From: Bacillus sp. SD075 | GTDB lineage: Bacteria > Bacillota > Bacilli > Bacillales > DSM-1321 | DNA length: 64,000 nt | Direction: 5' to 3' | Assembly (NCBI RefSeq): GCF_017355165.1 | Contig: NZ_JADILK010000004.1 | Coordinates: 165,244 to 229,243, forward strand | In this document: in pieces, positions 1 through 9,194 of the stretch | How positions within the stretch are numbered: position 1 is the first letter of the stretch | Layout of the letters: the number at the start of each line of letters is the position of its first letter | Notes under the pieces: model-generated | Database searches by the model: none | What the model saw: only the letters and a program-made list of their open reading frames with translations | What the model was told of the DNA's origin: nothing | Translations under genes and position numbers: made by a program

Positions 1-807
1 TTCCGGCGTCGCATGTGTATATAAATTGTAAGGCATATCGATAATCGCTACATCATATTTACTGGTGACCTCCGAAATGGGACCTGTAGTTACATCACCT
101 TCGAGTCCGAAATAGGCAATGTTCTCCCTAGAACCGTCCGTAACAAGCGGGTTGATATCCCGGCCAACAATATTGATCCCCATCGACAGGGCTTCTACCA
201 ATACCGTTCCAATTCCGCAACATGGGTCAATTGCCTTCACTCCATCCGGATGTGGAACGGCTATGTTGGCAATAGCCCTCGCCACTCTTGTGCTAAGCGC
301 TGTTGAATATTCACGGGGTTTCTTCATATGTTTTAACCAAACCGCTTCAGGTTTGATATACTTCCCAAAATACCAACGTCCGCCCAGGGTCACGATTCCA
401 AAGACCTGATCAGGATTACGGACATCAGCATTCCCCTGAATGTGCCAGCCAATCTCCCGTTCAATTTCACGCTGTCCATCATAATCTATTTTTGCGTCTT
501 TATTCAGATCATTAATTTTCACGAATAATACTTTGAATGTCGAATCAGGCAAATGAATTCCCTTCACTTGCTCAACGATTTCGGATACGCTTTCCCCTTC
601 AAACATGACGTCGACCCGTCCTTTTATAAAAGGGCTCCTGCTCGGTTCAATAGCTATATCACTTTTCAAAATATTTCCTGAAGTTTCAAAGCCGAAGAAC
701 GAGCGCATCTCCATTTTAGATAATGAGCGTTCGTCAGGGCTGCATGTAAACGTATATATATATGCCGGTATGCGGCTATGATTAGTCAATCCATTCCCAT
801 CCTTCAT
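1..807 (-). CDS. Class I SAM-dependent RNA methyltransferase (UPF0020/TrmG10-like), C-terminus off window
   Basis: Reading leftward from an ATG at 807, the frame is open to the window edge, giving about 269 residues and no stop, so the gene is cut by the window. The SAM-binding motif I, DPCCGIGTVLVEA, lies near residue 190 and the catalytic motif IV, IDMPYNLY, near residue 255. This spacing and the (N/D)xPY motif are those of the UPF0020 family, which methylates guanine N2 in tRNA or rRNA. The N-terminal part, including YIYTFTCSPDERSLSKMEMR, fits the family's substrate-binding region. The exact RNA target cannot be read from the sequence. The ribosome site before 807 is weak, so the start is less certain than the family call. 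Confidence 0.8.
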   Translation of the reverse strand, partial: MKDGNGLTNHSRIPAYIYTFTCSPDERSLSKMEMRSFFGFETSGNILKSDIAIEPSRSPFIKGRVDVMFEGESVSEIVEQVKGIHLPDSTFKVLFVKINDLNKDAKIDYDGQREIEREIGWHIQGNADVRNPDQVFGIVTLGGRWYFGKYIKPEAVWLKHMKKPREYSTALSTRVARAIANIAVPHPDGVKAIDPCCGIGTVLVEALSMGINIVGRDINPLVTDGSRENIAYFGLEGDVTTGPISEVTSKYDVAIIDMPYNLYTHATPE

Positions 808-952
808 TACTTTAGATTATATCTTTCTATCAAACATAGCTGTAATAGTATAGAAAAGCAAATGGAATCGTGCAGAAAAAACCAGGAATGCTTTTCTTTC
901 AACACTCCTGCTGTTATTTTTTCAATGTTCCATCACTATTCGAAGGGAACTA

Positions 953-2044
953 TCAATCCAATTTATGCAGCCGGCTATTTATATACTCTGCACGGGCCTC
1001 AATGAATTTCAGGATGAATTCGGGCTCATTATCAAATTCCGCCTTGTTTCCCTTGATATATGGATCTTTTGAAACATAAGGCCTTATTTGATCATGCATA
1101 TCCTGAATGATAGGTTTCATATAGCCAACGTTAAAATGATTGTTCAAAATCTCCTTAAGAAGTTCTTGGTATCTAACACGAAATCCCCTTACATCAAGGA
1201 TTCTAGCAGTCAACGTATTAAACCCCTCGATTCCCACATAATCCTCTTCCATCACTTTCCCGTTAACATCCCTGCCCCATGTCGCATCATAATCCCATGG
1301 AATCATTTCAAAGAGTCCAGTATCTCCATTTCGATACAAGGCATAGTTATGAACGAACCCATCGTAGTTTTGCGTGAATATGACACCTGCCAGCCAGCGG
1401 AGATACTTTTCCACATCGACATATTTTACGATTTCCTTTTCAAAATCCACCCTTGAAATAGTATTGATTTGAATGATTAACTCTTGTAAATATAATTCAT
1501 CCTTTGCTGCCCCGCATTTTTTTTGATAGCCCTTCTCCAATGATTTTTTGATTCCTTTATCCAGATCGCTCATCAATGAGAAATTGGCATCACCATCTAC
1601 AGCATAGAAAATGGACCCTTTGGGCAACCCCCTTTTCTTCAAATAATATTCATCAACCGATTCCAATTCCAGGTATATCCCTTCGTCCTTTCCATTCAGA
1701 TTCAGGAAAACGAACTGGGAGGTTGGTGATAAGATGCCTATATCCGCAAAAAAGTCTAAAGATAATTTATTTCTTAGCAAGGATTTATCTTTATATTCGG
1801 CATTTAAATGAACTTCCTTGGCATTCTTAAATGTATTAGGTTTATAAAAGACTACATTATAGGATTTTTTGCGAAAACCGCGGATATGTGAGCCACGGTA
1901 AACAATATCAATATCAAGTTTTTTTCTGTTAAGCGTTAACTTTGCCGGCAAAGGATCATTGCACCATATATCCCTGCGAAGTTCCATTAAATTAACTGGT
2001 GGAATAAAAAGCTGGTACACAGGTAGCTTCTTGTCAGAATTCAT
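953..2044 (-). CDS. cotH: CotH-family spore coat kinase
   Basis: A 363-residue protein of the CotH kinase family. In Bacillus, CotH is a secretory-kinase-like enzyme that phosphorylates coat proteins such as CotB and CotG and is needed for outer coat assembly. Visible family features are an N-terminal YRGSHIRGFRKKSYNVVF segment (lysines likely in nucleotide binding), GIYLELESVDEYYLKKRG, and the acidic active-site region MIPWDYDATWGRD near residue 250. A GTG start would add six residues, but the ATG at 2044 has a better ribosome site (GGAAGG, 6 nt upstream). It is a single gene. The family call is firm; direct equivalence to B. subtilis CotH rather than a paralogue is not proved. Confidence 0.82.
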   Translation of the reverse strand: MNSDKKLPVYQLFIPPVNLMELRRDIWCNDPLPAKLTLNRKKLDIDIVYRGSHIRGFRKKSYNVVFYKPNTFKNAKEVHLNAEYKDKSLLRNKLSLDFFADIGILSPTSQFVFLNLNGKDEGIYLELESVDEYYLKKRGLPKGSIFYAVDGDANFSLMSDLDKGIKKSLEKGYQKKCGAAKDELYLQELIIQINTISRVDFEKEIVKYVDVEKYLRWLAGVIFTQNYDGFVHNYALYRNGDTGLFEMIPWDYDATWGRDVNGKVMEEDYVGIEGFNTLTARILDVRGFRVRYQELLKEILNNHFNVGYMKPIIQDMHDQIRPYVSKDPYIKGNKAEFDNEPEFILKFIEARAEYINSRLHKLD

Positions 2045-2193
2045 ATAATCCTTCCCTTTCACTTTCCTATTAAATTATGGAAAAAAAGCGAAGGATGTCA
2101 CCAAAAAAACACTTTTTTTAGAAAGATTAGGAATTATCTTTAGCACATCACGTACAAGCAACATAGTTTAATGTATAGAAAGGGGGATTATAT

Positions 2194-2641
2194 ATGTCAG
2201 ACATCATTCGTGACATACAAAATGCAGTGGATAGAGCCAATTCCATGGGATTAAGCGATTTCATGTTTAAGGACCCACATTCAAAAGGTCGATCTTCACG
2301 TTCAAGCAACAAAAAAAAGCGCTCTACTTCCAGCACAAAACGTTGCATGGGCAGGAATCGGTCCACTCGTGGTACTCATAGGCGCACGAGTAGGTCCACT
2401 TGCAGTACGCAAAGGCGCACCAGCAGGAATCGGTCCGCTTGCGGCACTCATAGGGGTTCTTGCTGGAAACGATCCACTTCCGGCATTCAAAGAGGCTCTT
2501 GCTGGAAACGGAGATCCACATGCAGCAGACAAAGGCGCACCAGCAGAAACCGGTGCTCCTCCAACAACTGCAGGTGGCTCTGCTGCAATAACTTTCGCAA
2601 TAAACGGAAATGGTGCTTCTAGCTACATGGATCCGTTTTAA
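2194..2641 (+). pseudogene. Gly/Ala-rich small protein gene interrupted by a frameshift in an A8 run
   Basis: A strong ribosome site (AAAGGGGG) precedes ATG 2194. The first about 40 residues (MSDIIRDIQNAVDRANSMG onward) read in frame 1. After eight A residues at 2311-2318, frame 1 turns into low-complexity Ser/Arg/Thr sequence. The next frame then gives a smooth hydrophobic Gly/Ala/Pro-rich chain (WAGIGPLVVLIGARVGPLAV and repeats of the type KGAPAG-IGPL) ending SSYMDPF at 2641. Removing one A joins the two parts into about 149 residues. So the gene is a true frameshift, is read by slippage on the A run, or contains a homopolymer sequencing error. I do not recognise the family. The repeated GIGPL/GxxAG pattern suggests a membrane-inserting or spore-surface polypeptide. 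Confidence 0.55.
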
Positions 2642-2699
2642 TGTACAATTCATATTTTTACTGGTTATTAAGCATTGCTTTAAAGTCCAACGTCTATAT

Positions 2700-2746
2700 A
2701 AAAACACAAAAACTCGCCGTATGATGGCGAGTTTTGTGTTTTTATA
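2700..2746. terminator. Bidirectional terminator
   Basis: Long inverted repeat: aaaacacaaaaactcgcc pairs with ggcgagttttgtgtttt around a gtatgat loop. It ends the Gly/Ala-rich gene and could also stop leftward transcription. Confidence 0.8.
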
Positions 2747-3057
2747 ATTATCACGATTGGTCATATCCATCCAAATGTCCCTTTCTTAAACCATAAAAAA
2801 CATTGCCATTTATAATGAGAGTGGACAATTTAGTATCGGAAACATTATTACCTAGATGATTTACTGTTCAATTAAATTTGCTAACGATTGAGAAATACTA
2901 GCCAATTGGTCGAATATATCAAACTTACCTACTACTGTTAGACCAACTGTAGTATAATCCTGTTGAACCAAGCCAGCTGCAGGTTAAAATCAGTTCCACT
3001 AATACTTTCACTAAATCCGCAGTTCCATCATTTATATGCCATGTACCCGATTCTATA
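2747..3057. other. Gene-free stretch
   Basis: No ORF with a ribosome site is seen on either strand, and translation in every frame is broken by stops. I see no repeat or RNA signature. Confidence 0.5.
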
Positions 3058-3096
3058 AAAAAGGACCTTCCCCTCATACATAAGGTAGGATCCTTC
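3058..3096 (-). terminator. Terminator of the DUF3870 operon
   Basis: On the minus strand a stem (ggatcctacctt / aaggtcc, imperfect) is followed by a run of T, just after the DUF3870 stop. Confidence 0.6.
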
Positions 3097-3105
3097 CAGT
3101 TTCGC

Positions 3106-3423
3106 TTATTTCACGGAGACCAATTCGAACTGTGCATACACATCCTTCAGCCCTGCTTGAATGGCTTGACCAGCCTTCCCACGATAATACATTTGCACAC
3201 GATCAATCAATTCTTCGATACCATCTTTCACGCAATAACCGCGCAGCAGTTGACGAATGAATTCCCTGCCATGATCTGTAGCAAGTGTACAGGAAGCCTC
3301 GACTATTACTCCATATTTAAAGTCAAGCTCTACCGTGATCGTGATGGAATCATATATATTTCTCGCCGCCATCCCTTGTGGAAGCTTTGCATGCCCTGCA
3401 ATAAAGTATGTGTTCATCATCTG
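3106..3423 (-). CDS. DUF3870 domain protein
   Basis: About 105 residues, beginning MMNTYFIAGHAKLPQG. The whole chain fits DUF3870, a small soluble family usually found beside acyl-CoA genes and of unknown function. The longer reading frame to 3471 overlaps the upstream dehydrogenase and lacks a ribosome site, whereas AGGAG stands 5-8 nt before the ATG pair at 3423/3420. It is the last gene of a three-gene minus-strand set after a CoA-transferase and an acyl-CoA dehydrogenase, so it probably serves the same acyl-CoA pathway. That functional link is inferred from position only. Confidence 0.75.
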   Translation of the reverse strand, partial: QMMNTYFIAGHAKLPQGMAARNIYDSITITVELDFKYGVIVEASCTLATDHGREFIRQLLRGYCVKDGIEELIDRVQMYYRGKAGQAIQAGLKDVYAQFELVSVK

Positions 3424-3440
3424 ATCTCCTCTATCTATAG

Positions 3441-4646
3441 TTAATGTACGGAAACTTGCTCGAAGGGCCATGCAGGCAATTGCTTACGAAGCTCTTTATC
3501 TTGTCTGTAGCCAAGTGCGTATTCACCCTGCATTACAGTATGAATCTCACGGGTTCCTTCGTAAATGACCGGTGCCTTTGAATTCCGCAGAAAACGTTCG
3601 ACTGGATATTCATCCGAGTAGCCATAGGCGCCATGAATTTGAACGGCATCATTGGCCGCTTCGTTAGCAGCATTACATGATATCCACTTGGCAAGTGATG
3701 TTTCCTTCGTATTCCTTTTTCCTTGATTTTTTAAGGTACCCGCTTTAAAGACCAGCAATCTTGAAATCTCTAAATTTGCTGTCATCTTGGCAATCATCTG
3801 TTGAACGAGCTGATGCCTGCCAATCTCTTTTCCGAAGGTACTTCGTTCATGGCAATACTTCAAGCTTGCTTCCAGACTTGCTTCTATTAACCCTACAGCG
3901 CCTGCGGCCACTGTAAACCGGCCGCTGTCCAATGCCGACATGGAAATTTTAAAGCCTTCACCCTCTTCGCCTAGCCTATTCTCCACAGGAACTTTTACAT
4001 CCGTTAAAAAGATTTCACCGGTATTCCCGGCGCGAATACCTAATTTCCCTTTAATGGCTTTCGACTCCACTCCCTCAAAAGTCCGTTCCACAATAAAGGC
4101 AGTGATTCCCCTTGAACCGGCATCATGATCAGTCTTGGCGAAAATGAGGAAGTGATCGGCATAATCACAGAGGGAAATCCATGTTTTAGATCCGTTCAGG
4201 ATATAATGGTCCCCAACACGTTTTGCCGTTGATTTCATTGCCGCAACGTCAGATCCTGCATTCGGTTCAGTCAGTCCAAAAGCCCCGATTTTGGTCCCTT
4301 TAGCCTGCGGAACTAAATATTTCTGTTTTTGTTTCTCCGTCCCCCATTGCAGCAAGGTCATGCTATTCAATCCTGTATGTACAGAAACAGCAGTTCGGTA
4401 AGCCGTATCGCCTCGCTCCAGCTCTTCACAGACGATGGCCAGGGTATTATAATCCATTCCGACCCCGCCATACTCTTCCGGTATACAAACGCCCATCAAC
4501 TGCAATTCCGCTAACCTTTTTAAAATATGTGGCTGGAATTGACCTTGCCTATCCCACTCTTGAATATATGGGATAATTTCCTTATCCACAAATTTTCTTA
4601 CCACTTTCTTCACACTTTGCTGCTCTTCTGTTAATTCGAAATTCAT
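3441..4646 (-). CDS. Acyl-CoA dehydrogenase (glutaryl-CoA dehydrogenase-like)
   Basis: A 401-residue FAD flavoprotein that oxidises an acyl-CoA to the 2-enoyl-CoA. The family signatures are present: FGLTEPNAGSDVAAM near residue 130, GSKTWIS near 160, an arginine-containing QIHGAYGYSDEYPVERFLR near 340, and the catalytic glutamate in VIYEGTREIH near 362. AGGAGG stands before a tandem ATGATG; the second ATG (4646) has the better spacing. It sits 14 nt downstream of a class III CoA-transferase gene. Dehydrogenase plus CaiB/BaiF transferase resembles the glutarate route (succinyl-CoA:glutarate CoA-transferase with glutaryl-CoA dehydrogenase). The substrate is inferred from that pairing. Confidence 0.85.
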   Translation of the reverse strand: MNFELTEEQQSVKKVVRKFVDKEIIPYIQEWDRQGQFQPHILKRLAELQLMGVCIPEEYGGVGMDYNTLAIVCEELERGDTAYRTAVSVHTGLNSMTLLQWGTEKQKQKYLVPQAKGTKIGAFGLTEPNAGSDVAAMKSTAKRVGDHYILNGSKTWISLCDYADHFLIFAKTDHDAGSRGITAFIVERTFEGVESKAIKGKLGIRAGNTGEIFLTDVKVPVENRLGEEGEGFKISMSALDSGRFTVAAGAVGLIEASLEASLKYCHERSTFGKEIGRHQLVQQMIAKMTANLEISRLLVFKAGTLKNQGKRNTKETSLAKWISCNAANEAANDAVQIHGAYGYSDEYPVERFLRNSKAPVIYEGTREIHTVMQGEYALGYRQDKELRKQLPAWPFEQVSVH

Positions 4647-4660
4647 CATTAAAATTCCTC

Positions 4661-5848
4661 CTAAATAATTTTATTTTCCTTGAATTTGCTTATTTGGTCC
4701 GGGCTATATCCAATTTCCGCTAAAATAAAGTCGGTATGCTCACCATACAGCGGCGGATGCTTTCTCATCGTAACTGGCGTTTTCGAAAGGTTCAGGGGCG
4801 ATCCCGTCACTCTAAGATCTTCGATTGTGGGATGTTCCATGTTCACCAACATGCCTCTTGCGATAATTTGTGGATCCTCGAACATCTCTGCGATATCATT
4901 AATCGGACCATTGGGTATCCCTGCATCATCAAACAGCCTTTTCCATTGTTTCTTTGTCTTTCCGCTCAATGAATCCTCTATTATCGGTATTAATTCTTCC
5001 TTGTTGAGCAAACGTTTTTCATTATGCTTAAACTGTTCCAGCTCAGCTAAATCAGGTCGGCCTATAACGGCTGAAAATCTCCTGAACTGCTCATCATTTC
5101 CTACTGCCACAACAAGCTCTCCATCGCTTGTCCGAAACGTCTGGTATGGAACGATATTGGGATGTTGGTTTCCCATCCGTTCAGGGGTCAAGCCACTGAA
5201 TAAAAAGTTACTGGCGACATTCACCAATGAAGAAACCTGACAATCCATTAAAGAAATATCAATTTCCTGTCCATCCCCCGCTTTATCCCTATGATGTAAA
5301 GCGGATAAAATGCCAATGCACGTATACAAGCCAGTCAATATGTCAGCTATGGCCACCCCGACTTTCACCGGTCCCCCATCTTTTTCTCCTGTGACGCTCA
5401 TCAAACCACTCATCGCTTGAATGATATAATCATAGCCCGGTAAATCTTTATAAGGACCGGTTAAACCAAATCCCGTAATCGAGGCCATGATCAGTTTAGG
5501 GTTGCATTCCTTTAAATTTTCATAACCTAACCCCATTTTTTCCAATGTACCCGTCTTGAAATTTTGAATCACTATATCCCCTGAAGCCACTAACTTCCGG
5601 AAAATCTCTTTCCCTTGATCCGACTTTAAATTTAAGGTCATGCTTTGCTTATTTCGATTGGCACATAGATAGTAAGCGCTTTCTCCTTGGGCGAATGGCG
5701 GACCCCATCCTCTCGTTTCATCCCCTGACTCATGATGCTCGATTTTAATTACATCGGCACCCAAATCACCGAGGATCATTGAACAAAAGGGCCCTGCCAA
5801 AACACGGGATACATCGATAATCCTGACACCTTCCAAAGCTCCATTCAT
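4661..5848 (-). CDS. CaiB/BaiF class III CoA-transferase
   Basis: A 395-residue class III CoA-transferase. It moves CoA between carboxylic acids through an aspartyl-CoA thioester. The N-terminus GVRIIDVSRVLAGPF and LGADVIKIEHHESGDETRGWGPP are classic, and the likely catalytic aspartate is in DISLMDCQ near residue 200. It is the first gene of the transferase/dehydrogenase/DUF3870 set. By context the substrate is likely a dicarboxylate such as glutarate; formyl-, carnitine- or succinyl-type specificity cannot be told from sequence alone. Confidence 0.85.
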   Translation of the reverse strand: MNGALEGVRIIDVSRVLAGPFCSMILGDLGADVIKIEHHESGDETRGWGPPFAQGESAYYLCANRNKQSMTLNLKSDQGKEIFRKLVASGDIVIQNFKTGTLEKMGLGYENLKECNPKLIMASITGFGLTGPYKDLPGYDYIIQAMSGLMSVTGEKDGGPVKVGVAIADILTGLYTCIGILSALHHRDKAGDGQEIDISLMDCQVSSLVNVASNFLFSGLTPERMGNQHPNIVPYQTFRTSDGELVVAVGNDEQFRRFSAVIGRPDLAELEQFKHNEKRLLNKEELIPIIEDSLSGKTKKQWKRLFDDAGIPNGPINDIAEMFEDPQIIARGMLVNMEHPTIEDLRVTGSPLNLSKTPVTMRKHPPLYGEHTDFILAEIGYSPDQISKFKENKII

Positions 5849-6321
5849 ATCATCACCCCTTTCAAACTGTCGGGATACACAAAAAGAGCCAGTAAAACCA
5901 ACAATGTCATTACATTGAATGTTTCACTGACCCTTATCCACGAACTGTCTTCCTGCAAAGGAAGATCAAGTGAACCAAGTCAATTTTTATGGATTCCAGT
6001 TTTATGACAAGCCGGCCATGCAACAAGGTAACTTGCTGTCATCGGTTTGGTAAATTAAGTATAGTACTATTGTTTGAATTTTGCAATATTTTTTTTGGAT
6101 GTTTTTATTACTTCCTTTCAAATATACTTTGGCATATTCCCGTTTCATAACCATTTCGAAAAAATACATCCAGGACTCCCTCAATCCATAGTAATCGGAA
6201 TTGCCTTTATTCTTTTGGCATGTGATGATTGAATATGCATAGCTGACACTATTAAAATGAATTTATCATACTTTCAATCATCGGTCGAAAAACAAGGAGA
6301 GATTAAAAGGGAGATGGCGAT
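5849..6321. other. Divergent intergenic region, no supported gene
   Basis: Separates the leftward CoA-transferase set from the rightward DHH gene, so it should carry promoters for both. A 60-codon minus-strand frame (6002-6184) has no convincing ribosome site and no family look, and I do not call it. Confidence 0.5.
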
Positions 6322-7260
6322 ATGGACAATAAAAAAAACGAAATAATCGAAGCAATTAAGAAATTCCAAAAAATCATCATTCATCGCCATGTTAATCCAG
6401 ACCCGGATGCATTGGGATCACAACTCGGATTAAAGAAGCTATTGAAGCACTCCTTCCCTTCTAAAGAAGTCTTTGCGGTAGGCGAGGAAATCGATAAGCT
6501 TCTATTCATTGGTGAAATGGATGTCATTTCCGATAAAAAATACGATGGTGCCTTAGTGATTGTTTGTGATACTGCCAACATTTCACGGATCAGTGATTCC
6601 CGCTATGATCATGGGGACATGCTTATCAAAATTGACCACCATCCCGAATATGAACAATTTGGTGATCTTTCTTGGGTTGACCCTTCTTATAGCTCTGCAA
6701 GTGAAATGCTTGTTGATTTATTCTTGGAATTTCCAGAAGGCTTTATCATGAATAAAGAAGCGGCTATATCCTTTTACGCAGGGATAATTAGTGATACAGG
6801 AAACTTCATGAATGGGAATGCCACTCCCAGAACTTTAAAAATGGTTTCGCACTTAAGAACTTATAATATTCAGCCAGAAAGAATCCACAACAGCCTTAAT
6901 GTAAAGGCGAAAAACGCTTCCCGACTTCAAAAAGACATTCTCATGAGCTTCAAGGTAACCGATAAAGGGGTGGCTTACTTCATTATTACGGAGGATATTT
7001 TAAAAATGTATGGTGTGGATCGACTAGAAGCTTCGAATTTAGTCAATACGCTATCAAGTGTAAGGAGCAATAAAATCTGGGCTTTCTTCATCGAATATCC
7101 TTCTGAAATCCGTGTCAGGATACGTTCACGGAATATTCCCATCGCTTCAATCGCACGTCAATTCAATGGAGGAGGACATCCACTGGCTTCAGGCGCAGCC
7201 ATCCATTCCTGGGAAGAGGTTGATCAAGTTATCCAAGCACTGGATCAAGTCTGTCCATAA
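6322..7260 (+). CDS. nrnA: DHH-family phosphoesterase, NrnA-like (nanoRNase / pAp phosphatase)
   Basis: 312 residues, the same length as B. subtilis NrnA (YtqI). That enzyme degrades 2-5 nt RNA to mononucleotides and dephosphorylates 3'-phosphoadenosine 5'-phosphate. The metal-binding motifs are clear: HRHVNPDPDALGSQ (residues 21-34), VCDTANISR near 84, DHHPEYEQFGDLSWVD near 108, and the C-terminal DHHA1 motif GGGHPLASGAA near 287. The start ATG follows aaaagggagatggcgat. It stands alone. It could be a paralogue rather than the main housekeeping NrnA. Confidence 0.82.
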   Translation: MDNKKNEIIEAIKKFQKIIIHRHVNPDPDALGSQLGLKKLLKHSFPSKEVFAVGEEIDKLLFIGEMDVISDKKYDGALVIVCDTANISRISDSRYDHGDMLIKIDHHPEYEQFGDLSWVDPSYSSASEMLVDLFLEFPEGFIMNKEAAISFYAGIISDTGNFMNGNATPRTLKMVSHLRTYNIQPERIHNSLNVKAKNASRLQKDILMSFKVTDKGVAYFIITEDILKMYGVDRLEASNLVNTLSSVRSNKIWAFFIEYPSEIRVRIRSRNIPIASIARQFNGGGHPLASGAAIHSWEEVDQVIQALDQVCP

Positions 7261-7334
7261 CAGGATGTACATGATCTCTTTACCATGACAGCAATCCATT
7301 CCATGCCGGGTTTATATGTAGGGCTTTACCTGAT

Positions 7335-7376
7335 TACAAAAAAAAGCGCCCAAGCCAGGATGGCTGTGGCGCTTTA
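7335..7376 (-). terminator. Terminator of the ssu operon
   Basis: Inverted repeat gcgcc-aagcca / tggct-tggcgc with an oligo-T tract on the minus strand, just past the substrate-binding protein stop. Confidence 0.75.
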
Positions 7377-7383
7377 TTTCAAT

Positions 7384-8400
7384 TTATTTGGACACTTCTT
7401 CAAGAATTGATAAATCGATCAAGCCTTTTATATCACTGCTTGGGATATAACCAGCTTCTTTGCTAATGTCTGCCATTTCTTGTATGACTTGCTCATTAAC
7501 TTCCGTTGTCACTTCAAGGCGTGAAAATGCTGAAGCCACTTCTTCTTTACTTAATTCTTTACCAGTCAGTTCCTTTAAATGCTTAATAACCAGTTCTTGG
7601 CTTTCTTCAGGATTGTCTTGAATAAATTTCACCGCTTTTTCATGCGCTTTCAAATAGGAAGCAGCGAGCCCCTTTTTATCCAAGAACTTCTGGCTTGCAG
7701 CCACTACCGTGTTAGGTGAATCTTTTCCCCATGCAAATTGATCCCAGTTAAGCACTAACGTTCCTTTTGCCTGATTTTCCAATACATAACCCCATGGTTC
7801 CTGGGTAGCTGCTGCATCGACGGATTTTTGGACAAAAAGGGCGGTTGTGTCAGCAGGTGCTGCCGCATAAAGCTCAACTGTCCCCCCATTTGTAGTTGGT
7901 TTTAAGTCAACATCTTGAAGTGCCTTCCTAAGCATGACATCCTGTGTGCTCCCAATCACGGGAATCGCTACCTTTTTACCATCCAAATCTTTTAAATCCT
8001 TAACCTTGCTGCCCTCGCTCGCCACTAATACGGCGCCTCCATTAACAGCCCCGGAGATCAGGTGGTATTCAGGGTTTTTTACGTAAAAGTTTAGCAATGG
8101 ACCAGGTCCGACCGTTCCTACATCAATAGCGTTTGTGGCCATTGCTTCCATGAATAATCCGCCATTGGCCACTGTTTTGGTTTCAATCTTAACATCTTTA
8201 CCGAACTCTTCTTCGAAAAACCCTTTTTCAAGTGCAATGATTGTTGCACTGTGAGTTAAGTTAGGAAAATATCCGATTTTCACGGATTTTTTCCCCGAAG
8301 CTTCTCCATCTTCATCATTACTGCTGGTTTGAGTGCATCCGCTTACTATTCCAATTAGCAATACAGACAGAATAAGGGCAAAAAATGATTTTTTCAGCAT
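7384..8400 (-). CDS. ssuA: Sulfonate/nitrate/taurine-type ABC transporter substrate-binding lipoprotein
   Basis: 338 residues starting with a lipoprotein signal peptide, with lipobox LIGIVSGC (Cys at about residue 22) and a Ser/Asp/Glu linker. The mature part matches the NMT1/SsuA binding-protein fold: VKIGYFPNLTHSATIIALEKG, NAIDVGTVGPGPLLNFYVKN, and VDAAATQEPWGYVLE. It should capture an aliphatic sulfonate or related anion outside the membrane and hand it to SsuC/SsuB. It is the third gene of ssuB-ssuC-ssuA. No FMN monooxygenase (SsuD) or reductase gene is next to it, so the ligand is uncertain. Confidence 0.85.
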   Translation of the reverse strand: MLKKSFFALILSVLLIGIVSGCTQTSSNDEDGEASGKKSVKIGYFPNLTHSATIIALEKGFFEEEFGKDVKIETKTVANGGLFMEAMATNAIDVGTVGPGPLLNFYVKNPEYHLISGAVNGGAVLVASEGSKVKDLKDLDGKKVAIPVIGSTQDVMLRKALQDVDLKPTTNGGTVELYAAAPADTTALFVQKSVDAAATQEPWGYVLENQAKGTLVLNWDQFAWGKDSPNTVVAASQKFLDKKGLAASYLKAHEKAVKFIQDNPEESQELVIKHLKELTGKELSKEEVASAFSRLEVTTEVNEQVIQEMADISKEAGYIPSSDIKGLIDLSILEEVSK

Positions 8401-8435
8401 ATTTTTCTCTCCTTTTGAACTATTATTTTATTAAA

Positions 8436-9194
8436 CTAGCGTTGATTCACTCCCCATTTCAGTTGAACATTACGTTCAAGGCGGGAGAAGACAACATTAT
8501 CCACAATTGTTCCGATGATTGCGATGATGATCATCACGGAGATGACCAAATCCATTTGTCCCAGTGATCTGCCCATTTCCAGCAATTGTCCAAGACCGCC
8601 TCCCCCGCCAAGTAATTCACCGGCCATCAATGCACGCCAGGAAAAGGCCCATGCAATCCGCAGACCGGATATTATTTGCGGGACGGATGCTGGTAAAATC
8701 ACGGTGCGAAGAAAATGAAATCCGGTCGATCCATATGTTTTCGCAACCCGCTGATACAGCTGGGGTACATTCCGGAATCCACTGGTTGCATTAACCGTCA
8801 TCGTCCAAGTTGCGCCGATGGTGACGATAAAGAGAATCGAAAAATCATTCAAACCAAACCAAATGATCGCTAAAGGGAACCAGACGATACTCGGGATGGA
8901 CTGTAATGCAGTCACGACGAATCCTAACGTGTCTTCAACCAATTTAAAGCGCCAAATGAAATATCCTAATATTAGCCCTACTATAATGGCAATCGTAAAG
9001 CCAATCAGGATACGACCAAGGCTTTTTCCGATCGCTTCGGTTATTTGTCCGCTCATCAGTCCATTAAAAAGTGTTTCCAAAACCTGAGTCAGGCTCGGGA
9101 ACATGAAATCCGGAAGACTGGAAAGTCTAGATGTGACTTCCCATATCCCCGCTATCATCGCGATGAATATGATTCGTCTTAAAGCTGTAATCAT
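8436..9194 (-). CDS. ssuC: ABC transporter permease, SsuC/TauC type
   Basis: 252 residues with six likely membrane helices. The binding-protein-dependent permease (EAA) motif is ALMAGELLGGGGGLGQLLEM near residue 190. The start lies inside the ssuB reading frame: a 68-nt overlap with GAAGGAGG 9 nt ahead of the ATG, so translation is probably coupled. It pairs with the ATPase upstream and the binding protein downstream. Confidence 0.87.
   Translation of the reverse strand: MITALRRIIFIAMIAGIWEVTSRLSSLPDFMFPSLTQVLETLFNGLMSGQITEAIGKSLGRILIGFTIAIIVGLILGYFIWRFKLVEDTLGFVVTALQSIPSIVWFPLAIIWFGLNDFSILFIVTIGATWTMTVNATSGFRNVPQLYQRVAKTYGSTGFHFLRTVILPASVPQIISGLRIAWAFSWRALMAGELLGGGGGLGQLLEMGRSLGQMDLVISVMIIIAIIGTIVDNVVFSRLERNVQLKWGVNQR

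Noticed and set aside
4680..5240. 186-codon plus-strand frame
   Set aside because: Antisense shadow of the CoA-transferase gene.
6002..6184. 60-residue minus-strand gene
   Set aside because: No ribosome site and no protein-like pattern.
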